Shown here: piece by piece, positions 14,179 to 19,274 of the stretch | Layout: the number at the start of each line of letters is the position of its first letter | How positions within the stretch are numbered: the stretch's first letter is position 1 | From: Flavobacteriales bacterium UBA6969 | GTDB taxonomy: Bacteria > Bacteroidota > Bacteroidia > Flavobacteriales_D > Sanyastnellaceae | Length of the DNA stretch: 19,274 nucleotides | Direction of reading: 5' to 3' | Assembly (NCBI GenBank): GCA_002448555.1 | Contig: DJYV01000065.1 | Span: 1-19,274 of the forward strand | Made by a program: the position numbers and the translations under genes | The notes under the pieces: generated by a model | Told to the model about the DNA's origin: nothing | What the model saw: the letters and a program-made list of their open reading frames with translations, nothing else | Database searches by the model: none

Positions 14179-14655
14179 ATGAACGAAGAACAGCAAGGCC
14201 TGACTTTTGTCCCGTACACACCCGCGTACCGAAAGGCCTTTTTTGACCTGAATGCGGCGTGGCTGAATGCTTACTTCCTGCTCGAGCCTTTCGACATCGA
14301 GGTGCTTTCCGATCCTGAAAAAATGGTGATCGAGCCCGGCGGGGCCATCTATGTTGGTCTGTTGAAGGGTGAAGCCGTTGCGACGTTTGCTCTGACGCCT
14401 CAGGGCGAAGGCAAGGTGGAATTGAACAAAATGGCCGTTGATGAGGAGCACCGCGGCAGGGGGTATGGTCACCAAATGATGGAATTCATCCTGCGCGTTT
14501 GCCGCCAGCGAGAGGTGCACACGCTGGAGCTCTACTCTCACACATCCCTAAAACCCGCAATCCACCTCTATGAAACGTACGGTTTCGAGCCCTTGCCTGT
14601 CTCCGTCGACTGCGTGTACGACCGAGCGGACATCCGCATGCAGATGACGTTGTGA
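14179..14655 (+). CDS. GNAT-family N-acetyltransferase
   Basis: This is a cytoplasmic acetyl-CoA-dependent acetyltransferase of 158 residues. Motif A is clear: VELNKMAVDEEHRGRGYGHQ, with the pyrophosphate-binding RGRGYG, followed by the helix MMEFILRVCRQREVHTLELY and motif B (SLKPAIHLYETYGFEPLP). The substrate could be an amine, an amino acid or a protein N-terminus and is not visible. It is a lone gene, divergent from the lipoprotein and convergent with the broken esterase (13 bp between stops). Confidence 0.9.
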   Translation: MNEEQQGLTFVPYTPAYRKAFFDLNAAWLNAYFLLEPFDIEVLSDPEKMVIEPGGAIYVGLLKGEAVATFALTPQGEGKVELNKMAVDEEHRGRGYGHQMMEFILRVCRQREVHTLELYSHTSLKPAIHLYETYGFEPLPVSVDCVYDRADIRMQMTL

Positions 14656-14668
14656 CAGCAGCAGACCT

Positions 14669-14967
14669 TCACTCCACCGCCCGGAAAACCTTGCGCATCT
14701 GGCCGTTGGAGAGCCGCTCAATCACGAATTGTCCGGCCGCATTGGCTGGACAAGGACGCCCCAGCATGTCCCACGTGCCTTGCACCGTTGATTGAGCCGA
14801 TGGCAGTGCGGGCTCGATGCTCAACGGCAAGTTGGTGTTGCACGTGCTTTCAAAAAACTCCCACGCCACCAGGCTCGCATCGATGTCCATGTTGCCCCAC
14901 GCCCCGGGCCAGTCGTGGCCGCCCCCAATGACTTTATAAAGTTCGAGCTGAGGACAGTCCGCTCCTC
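14669..14967 (-). pseudogene. C-terminal stub of a second secreted esterase (paralogue of the gene at 8686)
   Basis: The minus-strand frame reads LRGADCPQLELYKVIGGGHD, then WPGAWGNMDIDASLVAWEFF, then about 60 residues ending in a T9SS-like tail (TWDMLGRPCPANAAGQFVIE, then RLSNGQMRKVFRAVE). The first part aligns with residues 270-305 of the esterase at 8686 (GCRELTHYKVLGGDHDWPGA and WGNMDI), including its catalytic His. Everything upstream, including the nucleophile Ser, is absent: a stop lies just before the homology and the neighbouring gene ends there (14968). No promoter or plausible start remains. The ATG of GNMDI could be taken as the start of a 73-residue ORF, but the homology runs upstream of it. 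This is a truncated gene and not a small protein. Confidence 0.8.
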
Positions 14968-15486
14968 TCAGTCAAAGAAAATACGATGGCCAAATGTGAC
15001 GATTACGGCCGAATAAGCACTTAACTCCGACCCAGTTCCTGCTTCAATCGTCCAGTACCAATCGCTGCAAAGCAAATTTTGACGTGCTTTTCCTTGCCGT
15101 TCTAAGCGCTTTATCATCTTACGCTTAGGAAGGTCCCGCTCACATCTATTGGTGGGAAAGGATTTCTGTATATAAAGGTGCATCGGCCAAAGTCGAATTC
15201 CGAAAGAAGTCGTGCTACCGGTACTCGGGTTTACTTTTCCGAACCCTACTTTGGCTGTGGCTAATGTGACGGCGATTCCAGCCTCAGCCTCAAAGAAATT
15301 ACGCTCATCTCTGAAAGTACGTACCCCACCAAGAAAGGAGCACCCGGGTAAAAAGCCACCCAAATCAGGCAACCAAGTAACCCCAAAATTGGAATCAAAA
15401 TACCCCTGTATGTCGCCGCTCGAGTAGGTTTGACCGTAGGCGGATTGACAGACAAGAATGAAAAAAATGGCGGAGATCCGTTTCAT
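14968..15486 (-). CDS. Secreted protein, probably outer-membrane or surface, function unknown
   Basis: This 172-residue protein has a signal peptide (1-19, QSAYGQ). The mature part has alternating short strands (GVTWLPDLGGFLPGCSFLGG, then FFEAEAGIAVTLATAKVGFG), then a Lys/Arg-rich segment (CERDLPKRKMIKRLERQGKA) and a last strand AVIVTFGHRIFFD ending near an aromatic residue, as in small barrels. I do not recognise a family. The DNA appears AT-richer than its neighbours, and the 3' end sits exactly where the esterase remnant begins, so it may have arrived with the rearrangement that truncated that gene. Confidence 0.6.
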   Translation of the reverse strand: MKRISAIFFILVCQSAYGQTYSSGDIQGYFDSNFGVTWLPDLGGFLPGCSFLGGVRTFRDERNFFEAEAGIAVTLATAKVGFGKVNPSTGSTTSFGIRLWPMHLYIQKSFPTNRCERDLPKRKMIKRLERQGKARQNLLCSDWYWTIEAGTGSELSAYSAVIVTFGHRIFFD

Positions 15487-15770
15487 GTCATTGCGGGGTT
15501 TAGTTGGTTAATTTCTAACATTTGAAATGCTCATCATGAAAACTACAACAGCATACGATTTGCTCTAAGGCGTTCCCCCATTGGGTGGTGGACGTTTGAA
15601 TGTTCACCTACGTGAACTCACATTGCGCATAGGATTGGAGTGAAATACAGCAAAAAACAACGTGGAACCATTTCATAGCGTGGGAAGTGTTTGGGGATGA
15701 AAACATCAGGTGAATCCCAAAATATATGGAAAGATGGTCAGGACGGGGTAAAGAGAGAATTGTACCGACC
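15487..15770. other. Intergenic stretch without a recognisable gene
   Basis: Together with the terminator that follows, this is a 349-bp gap. I see no coding sequence of useful length in it; the longest obvious start, the ATG at 15537, gives only about ten codons. It holds one perfect inverted repeat at 15602-15617 (GTTCAC, CTAC, GTGAAC), 116 bp before the start of the gene ending at 14968, which may be a weak operator. A TAGTTTTC box lies near 15545 on the minus strand. Confidence 0.5.
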
Positions 15771-15801
15771 AAAAAAAAGCCCGGCGTTTGGCCGGGCTTT
15801 T
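15771..15801 (-). terminator. Intrinsic terminator of the gene ending at 15836
   Basis: A perfect 11-bp stem (AAAAGCCCGGC with GCCGGGCTTTT, 5-base loop) is followed on the minus strand by eight Ts. It lies 35 bp after the stop codon at 15836. The plus strand also has four Ts at its end, so it could act in both directions. Confidence 0.9.
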
Positions 15802-15835
15802 AGAATTGTGAATAAGCGAATGCTCGAGAAAAAAA

Positions 15836-16540
15836 TTATTCTGGCACGTTGAAGGCTCCCATCACCGTTCGGGTCCACGTCAAAGGATTTCTGTTGGCCG
15901 CAGTGGCTTGTGCAAACTTGCCAAAGCCTTCCGATTGGTACATGGCTTGCGACGCCGTCATGAAGGTCACATAATCCTTAAAATTAGCCGAGATGTAGTG
16001 CGAAATTGCGCCATCTTGACCCGCCATCGCTTGGTGCAACGCAATCTCGACATTGTACTGATCGAGGTCGGCTTGGCTGTCTTTGATGAGTTGGTCAAAA
16101 GCCGCGGCCATGGCCATTGGATCAGCAACTTCAATGCCCCAAAACGCCTGGTAGAAGTTTCCTTCTTTCTCCGTTGAACCCATTAAGCGAACGCCTGTTT
16201 GCTGGCGGGTGGGCTCGACATTCATGCCAAACCATGCCCACATTTTCATCCAATCAGGATTCTGAAAAATCGCCTGATAATCAAACAGCGGCGCCATATC
16301 ATTTACATCGTCCGAAACAAAGGAAATGGACGTATTGTGCGTTGCTGCCCCCATTTCATGTTGGCTCATGAAACACATGGGGAGCGCCTTTCCGGTCTCA
16401 GTGTTCATGAATTCCGCCCAATTTGTATTGAAAGCCTCAGCCTTATCCATTGGGACGGTAAAGTCAAAATTCACCCAGGTTTGGGCATTTACGTTCAGGC
16501 CCATAACGACCAATAAACAGAGTTGAATGATGTGTCTCAT
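15836..16540 (-). CDS. Exported protein with two alpha/beta repeats, function unknown
   Basis: This 234-residue protein has a signal peptide (1-19, GLNVNAQ). The mature part seems to consist of two similar halves of about 100 residues. Each starts with a strand (WVNFDFTVP; YQAFWGIEVAD), then a helix (MDKAEAFNTNWAEFMNT; MAMAAAFDQLIKDSQADL), a strand or loop region and a final helix (FQNPDWMKMWAWF; MYQSEGFGKFAQA). That layout recalls a duplicated ferredoxin-like or dimeric alpha-beta barrel fold, but this is a structural guess. I do not recognise a family. Control looks clear: a CRP-like palindrome and a promoter sit just upstream and a strong terminator downstream. Confidence 0.7.
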   Translation of the reverse strand: MRHIIQLCLLVVMGLNVNAQTWVNFDFTVPMDKAEAFNTNWAEFMNTETGKALPMCFMSQHEMGAATHNTSISFVSDDVNDMAPLFDYQAIFQNPDWMKMWAWFGMNVEPTRQQTGVRLMGSTEKEGNFYQAFWGIEVADPMAMAAAFDQLIKDSQADLDQYNVEIALHQAMAGQDGAISHYISANFKDYVTFMTASQAMYQSEGFGKFAQATAANRNPLTWTRTVMGAFNVPE

Positions 16541-16546
16541 AGCAAA

Positions 16547-16580
16547 AAAATATATCGCGATGATAGGGCATCGAGTTCAA
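16547..16580 (-). promoter_or_regulatory. Promoter of the exported two-repeat protein
   Basis: On the minus strand TTG (16580-16578) and TATATTTT (16554-16547) are separated by 23 bp, close to the Bacteroidota TTG/TAnnTTTG pair. The ATG is 7 bp after the box, so the leader would be very short. The CRP-like palindrome lies directly upstream of the TTG. Confidence 0.45.
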
Positions 16581-16581
16581 T

Positions 16582-16599
16582 TTGTGATGCCAGTCACAA
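16582..16599. promoter_or_regulatory. CRP/FNR-family binding site
   Basis: TTGTGATGCCAGTCACAA is a perfect inverted repeat with 6-bp arms and a 6-bp centre, matching the classic CRP core TGTGA-N6-TCACA. It abuts the -33 element of the promoter for the gene ending at 15836, centred about 50 bp upstream of the expected transcription start, where an activator of this family usually binds. The cognate regulator is not in the window. Confidence 0.6.
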
Positions 16600-16653
16600 T
16601 ATATTTACGTAATGGTGACATCAAGCGGCTGGACCACAGGTTTTAATGGACAG

Positions 16654-16675
16654 AAAAAAAGCGAGCTAAGCTCGC
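16654..16675 (-). terminator. Intrinsic terminator of the small protein gene ending at 16705
   Basis: The 6-bp stem GCGAGC/GCTCGC with a 3-base loop is followed on the minus strand by seven Ts, 29 bp after the stop. The stem is short but GC rich and the T run is clean. Confidence 0.8.
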
Positions 16676-16704
16676 CTTCTTTGTTGCCGACTCTCAATCA
16701 GATC

Positions 16705-16986
16705 TCAAACCTGATTGAGCTCATAGATTTCGTAACCCTCCATCACAGCATCAAACACAGGCTTTGACACTTGGTTCGAACCATTCAAAAATGCATGCAA
16801 CGCATCCATATCGTGGACCGCGATTTTGAACATGACTTTACGCTGGTCTGGCGCAACCGTTCCAATGGTCTTGCTTAAGTCTGCAATTTTCTTCCGTTCA
16901 GCAATTCCTTCGTCAGACTGCATGAAACTCATGAATTTTGAGAACTGTCCCTCTTTAAGCATTCCAACAACGAGTATATCTTTCAT
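16705..16986 (-). CDS. Small cytoplasmic protein, possibly dimeric alpha-beta barrel type
   Basis: This 93-residue soluble protein has no signal peptide. The pattern is strand (DILVVGMLKEG), long helix (SKFMSFMQSDEGIAERKKIA), strand (KVMFKIAVHD), helix (MDALHAFLNGSN) and a final strand (YEIYEL). This beta-alpha-beta-beta-alpha-beta arrangement is that of ferredoxin-like dimeric alpha-beta barrels, such as YCII- or NIPSNAP-like proteins, though no family motif is clear. It has its own promoter (TTG at 17027-17025, TACTTTCG at 17003-16996) and its own terminator, so it is monocistronic. Confidence 0.7.
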   Translation of the reverse strand: MKDILVVGMLKEGQFSKFMSFMQSDEGIAERKKIADLSKTIGTVAPDQRKVMFKIAVHDMDALHAFLNGSNQVSKPVFDAVMEGYEIYELNQV

Positions 16987-16995
16987 CTTTTTTTT

Positions 16996-17027
16996 CGAAA
17001 GTAACGACTAAACACGCCTTGTTTCAA
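16996..17027 (-). promoter_or_regulatory. Bacteroidota-type promoter of the 93-residue protein gene
   Basis: On the minus strand, TTG (17027-17025), a 21-bp spacer and TACTTTCG (17003-16996) lie just before the ATG at 16986. The box differs from TAnnTTTG only by C for T, as in the promoters at 8631 and 17455. Confidence 0.5.
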
Positions 17028-17051
17028 CGCGCGACCCATTTTTCTACCTCG

Positions 17052-17432
17052 TCACCGCATGCACGTCGCGCACTGCCCCTTGAGCAGCACTTGGGCCTCA
17101 TCTACCCGGTATTGATTCAGGATTGGCACAGCCACCTGCTGCTCCAAGCACACGACTTGACTGCATGAAGTGCATTGGAAGTGAGCGTGTCTATGGACGT
17201 GGCCAGATTGGGTGCATTCCTCGCACAGCGCGTAAAACTTGATGTTCTCGGAAGCAAGGAACGAGTGCACCACGCCATCGTCTTCGAGCCGATCGAGCAA
17301 CCGGTATACCGTGGATCGGTTCACATCAGCTGGCAAGCGCTCCATCACAAGCTGGACAGACAGCGCCTCCTGCGCGTTGCGGAATGCATCGAGCACCAAT
17401 TCGAGGTTTCGTGTTTTGCGGTGTACGCCCAT
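17052..17432 (-). CDS. Fur-family metal-responsive regulator
   Basis: This is a 126-residue repressor of the Fur/Zur/PerR family. The winged helix lies at about 10-60 (LVMERLPADVNRSTVYRLLD then RLEDDGVVHSF), followed by the metal and dimer domain: HVHRHAHF (78-85), CTSC (Cys87 and Cys90) and CATC (Cys121 and Cys124), the structural zinc site; CEEC (70-73) is an extra pair. The ATG at 17432 is preferred over a TTG 9 bp upstream. It is divergent from a merC-like/cobW operon, which in Bacteroidota suggests zinc sensing (Zur-like) and local autoregulation. Iron cannot be excluded from sequence alone. Confidence 0.9.
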   Translation of the reverse strand: MGVHRKTRNLELVLDAFRNAQEALSVQLVMERLPADVNRSTVYRLLDRLEDDGVVHSFLASENIKFYALCEECTQSGHVHRHAHFQCTSCSQVVCLEQQVAVPILNQYRVDEAQVLLKGQCATCMR

Positions 17433-17454
17433 GATCACCAACTAATGCGACTGT

Positions 17455-17485
17455 GTTGCAATAATACGATTTTACGCTAATTTCG
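17455..17485 (+). promoter_or_regulatory. Promoter of the merC-cobW operon in the fur/merC divergent region
   Basis: TTG (17455-17457), a 20-bp spacer and TAATTTCG (17478-17485) lead to the ATG at 17503. The spacer is AT rich and probably contains the Fur-family operator, although no convincing palindrome stands out. On the other strand TATTATTG within the same stretch could serve the fur gene. Confidence 0.5.
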
Positions 17486-17502
17486 CACCTCATTCCAATT
17501 CC

Positions 17503-17907
17503 ATGGCATCTTTTTCCCTCAAATCGGATTCAGTTGGAGCGGCAGCCAGCTTTCTGTGTATGATTCACTGCTTGGCCACGCCTTTTTTGTTTGTAGCGCA
17601 AGCGTGTTCGAGCGCTTGCTGCAGCGGCGCACCCACGTGGTGGCGAGCTGTTGACTTCGTCTTCTTGATAGTTTCCGGGCTGGCCATTTTTCGTTCTATG
17701 CAAACCAGTTCCAAAACTTGGGTTTGGCGAAGTTTGTGGGCGACCTGGGGCGTATTGGCCTGGTCGGTATTGATGGAAGCCTTCGCACCTGAACTATTCT
17801 TCCCTGCAGCCAAATACACGGCCGCTTCGGCGCTGATTGGCCTGCACGTCTACAACATGAAATACTGCCAATGCGGCACGCCTGAATGCTCAGTACATGG
17901 TGGCTAA
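17503..17907 (+). CDS. MerC-domain inner-membrane protein
   Basis: This 134-residue membrane protein has four hydrophobic helices. It carries the MerC signature in the first helix (FLCMIHCLATPFLF; Cys19, His22, Cys23), extra Cys at 35, 39 and 40, and a Cys/His tail (YCQCGTPECSVHGG). MerC proteins carry Hg(II) in mercury operons, but in Bacteroidota solitary MerC-domain proteins sit next to Fur/Zur and CobW genes and are more likely to handle zinc or another soft metal. There is no merA, merR or merT here. The stop overlaps the start of the cobW-family gene by 11 bp, so translation is coupled. The metal is inferred from context. Confidence 0.88.
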   Translation: MASFSLKSDSVGAAASFLCMIHCLATPFLFVAQACSSACCSGAPTWWRAVDFVFLIVSGLAIFRSMQTSSKTWVWRSLWATWGVLAWSVLMEAFAPELFFPAAKYTAASALIGLHVYNMKYCQCGTPECSVHGG

Positions 17908-19114
17908 CACGAAACTTCCGGTTACTGTACTTTCCGGCTTCTTGGGAGCCGGAAAGACCACATTATTGAACCACATCCTTCACAACAAGCAAAACCTCAA
18001 GGTCGCTGTCATCGTGAATGACATGAGTGAGGTCAATGTCGATGCGAACCTTGTGGCCAGTGAAAACACCTTGTCCCGTACCGAGGAAAAGCTCGTCGAA
18101 ATGAGCAACGGTTGCATATGTTGCACCCTTCGCGAGGATTTGATGGAAGAAGTCGAACGGCTTGCCCTTGAAAAGCGATTCGATTACTTGCTCATCGAAA
18201 GCACAGGCATCAGCGAACCTATCCCGGTCGCGCAAACCTTCTCTTTCGTGGACGAAGACAACGGCATCGATCTCAGCCGTTTCAGCTACGTCGATACCAT
18301 GGTCACGGTGGTGGACGCCACCAATTTCTTCCGCGATTTTGGAAGCCCTGAGACCTTGATCGACCGCGATCTGACCGACATTGACGGAGACGATCGAACC
18401 ATCGTGAATCTGCTCACCGATCAAGTCGAATTCGCCAACGTCATCGTACTCAACAAGGTGGATGCGGTATCCGAAGAACACCTGGGCATCTTAAAAAGCA
18501 CACTCAAAAAACTCAATCCCGGCGCCGACTTGGTGGAGACCAACTTCAGCAAAGTCGATCCCAAGCGCATTCTCAATACAGGGCTTTTTGATTTTGAAGA
18601 AGCCGAAGCCAGTGCCGGGTGGATTGAAGAATTGAACAAGGACGAACACACACCTGAAACTGAGGAATACGGCATCGGATCGTTCGTTTACAGAAGCACC
18701 TTGCCGTTTGACCCCGAACGATTCTGGCATTATTTCCAAACTCGCTTCCCGCCCAATATCATTCGCAGCAAAGGCTTATTCTGGATTGCATCCCGACCGG
18801 ATCAGGCATTGATTTGGGGACAGGCGGGCGGCTCAATCCGAACGGACAGTGCCGGTGTCTGGTGGTGCAGCATGCCGTTCTCCAAGCGCATCCAATTTCT
18901 TTCCTTCATAGAAAATCAAGATGAAATCGAAGCTGCTTGGGACCCTACGTTTGGAGATCGAAAGACCGAAATCGTCATCATCGGGCAAAACTTAGACGAG
19001 GCCCAAATCCGACAAGAATTGGACGCTTGCCTTGTGCCGTTAGATCGGCTCCACGAAAACTGGCAATTGGGCTTCCAAGATGAGTGGCCCGTGGAACGCA
19101 GCGTTCCGTTGTAG
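17897..19114 (+). CDS. CobW/COG0523-family GTPase (putative zinc metallochaperone)
   Basis: This is a GTP-dependent metal chaperone of the COG0523 group, 405 residues. The Walker A motif is SGFLGAGKTTLLN (13-25), the metal-binding CxCC is NGCICCTLRE (71-80), followed by ESTGISEP (101-108), and the guanine specificity motif is NKVD (186-189). The C-terminal CobW_C domain starts near 265 (VYRSTLPFDPERFWHYFQTR) and holds GLFWIASRPDQALIWGQAGG. There is no His-rich loop, unlike many YeiR/YjiA-type members. Placed behind a merC-like gene and opposite a Fur-family gene it resembles ZNG1/ZigA-like zinc chaperones expressed under zinc limitation. Cobalamin synthesis genes are absent, so a cobalt role is less likely. 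The ATG at 17897 lies within merC. Confidence 0.93.
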   Translation: MVANTKLPVTVLSGFLGAGKTTLLNHILHNKQNLKVAVIVNDMSEVNVDANLVASENTLSRTEEKLVEMSNGCICCTLREDLMEEVERLALEKRFDYLLIESTGISEPIPVAQTFSFVDEDNGIDLSRFSYVDTMVTVVDATNFFRDFGSPETLIDRDLTDIDGDDRTIVNLLTDQVEFANVIVLNKVDAVSEEHLGILKSTLKKLNPGADLVETNFSKVDPKRILNTGLFDFEEAEASAGWIEELNKDEHTPETEEYGIGSFVYRSTLPFDPERFWHYFQTRFPPNIIRSKGLFWIASRPDQALIWGQAGGSIRTDSAGVWWCSMPFSKRIQFLSFIENQDEIEAAWDPTFGDRKTEIVIIGQNLDEAQIRQELDACLVPLDRLHENWQLGFQDEWPVERSVPL

Positions 19115-19128
19115 CACAGAATTTGAGC

Positions 19129-19274
19129 TCAACCCCTTGCCTTCATCGGCTGTATGCGCCAATGGGTGAGCGATCGCCATGCCCACTCGACCGGGCCGAA
19201 AGCGTAGCGGTCCATCCACCATTTCGACGCGATGATCTGCACAATCCAGATGGGGACAATGACGAGCCACAACC
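19129..19274 (-). CDS. DUF418-family membrane protein, C-terminal fragment (cut by window end)
   Basis: Only the last 47 residues are inside the window: LWLVIVPIWIVQIIASKWWM, then DRYAFGPVEWAWRSLTHWRI, then QPMKARG. The segment after a final membrane helix, RYAFGPVEWAWRSLT followed by QPM, is the conserved end of DUF418 (YeiB-like) multi-helix membrane proteins. It converges on the cobW-family gene with 14 bp between stops. The function of DUF418 proteins is not established. Confidence 0.75.
   Translation of the reverse strand, partial: LWLVIVPIWIVQIIASKWWMDRYAFGPVEWAWRSLTHWRIQPMKARG

Noticed and set aside
14669..14890. Small 73-residue hypothetical protein
   Set aside because: Homology to the intact esterase continues upstream of its apparent start, so it is a truncated gene remnant.
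15537..15569. Ten-codon peptide starting at the ATG in the intergenic region
   Set aside because: It is too short, with no supporting promoter, ribosome site or conservation visible.
17503..17907. Mercury resistance operon
   Set aside because: Only a MerC-domain protein is present; no merR, merA, merT or merP, and the neighbours point to zinc homeostasis.
17963..18481. 172-residue open frame on the minus strand inside the cobW-family gene
   Set aside because: It lies fully antisense to the conserved GTPase domain, and its composition is the mirror of those codons.
17897..19114. Cobalamin biosynthesis role for the CobW-family protein
   Set aside because: No other cobalamin gene is in the window, and the Fur/MerC context favours another metal.

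Overview
The window looks like a piece of a Bacteroidota chromosome, most likely a marine or freshwater member of the Flavobacteriales. The evidence is a SusC/FecA-style TonB receptor, secreted proteins with type IX secretion (T9SS)-like tails, a dockerin-like Cys-rich protein, lipoproteins with the Bacteroidota-type GYHIE segment, no obvious Shine-Dalgarno sequences, and -7 promoter boxes of the TAnnTTTG type. The genus is not resolved. No tRNA, rRNA, CRISPR array, prophage or insertion sequence is visible.

Layout. 1-3048: a 5'-truncated TonB-dependent receptor, a closely spaced periplasmic thioredoxin-like protein, and a convergent Cys-rich secreted protein with a MopE-type motif and a dockerin-like end. 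3139-4919: a two-gene alkB-tetR operon (membrane di-iron alkane hydroxylase plus TetR regulator) preceded by two near-identical 16-18 bp palindromes placed as operators. 4998-7401: a lipoprotein with membrane helices, a small membrane protein, a UUCG-loop terminator and a secreted endonuclease/exonuclease/phosphatase-fold protein. 7403-8492: a decayed gene remnant behind an LpxH-like phosphoesterase. 8631-11010: a secreted PHB-depolymerase/feruloyl-esterase-type hydrolase with a T9SS tail, a DUF3575-like barrel and a small secreted protein. 11084-14655: a GH53 endo-galactanase, a POTRA-less BamA/TamA-type barrel, an NTF2-like lipoprotein and a GNAT acetyltransferase. 14669-15486: the C-terminal stub of a second esterase related to the one at 8686, cut off at the end of an unknown secreted protein. 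15487-16986: a sparse stretch with terminators, a CRP-like palindrome and two small proteins that may share a ferredoxin-like/dimeric alpha-beta fold. 17052-19114: a metal-homeostasis divergon of a Fur-family regulator facing a merC-like and cobW-family GTPase operon. 19129-end: the C-terminus of a DUF418-like membrane protein.

Working together. The clearest functional units are alkB-tetR, in which TetR probably represses its own operon through the tandem palindromes, and fur/merC/cobW, a probable metal (zinc) homeostasis unit. The TonB receptor and thioredoxin form a probable envelope uptake or thiol pair. The rest is a mosaic of single secreted enzymes and barrels. Two loci (7403-7636 and 14669-14967) are broken genes. 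I see no clear undescribed defence or mobile system. The most original signals are the alkB operator architecture, the truncated esterase paralogue, the CRP-like site and the Cys-rich MopE/dockerin protein.
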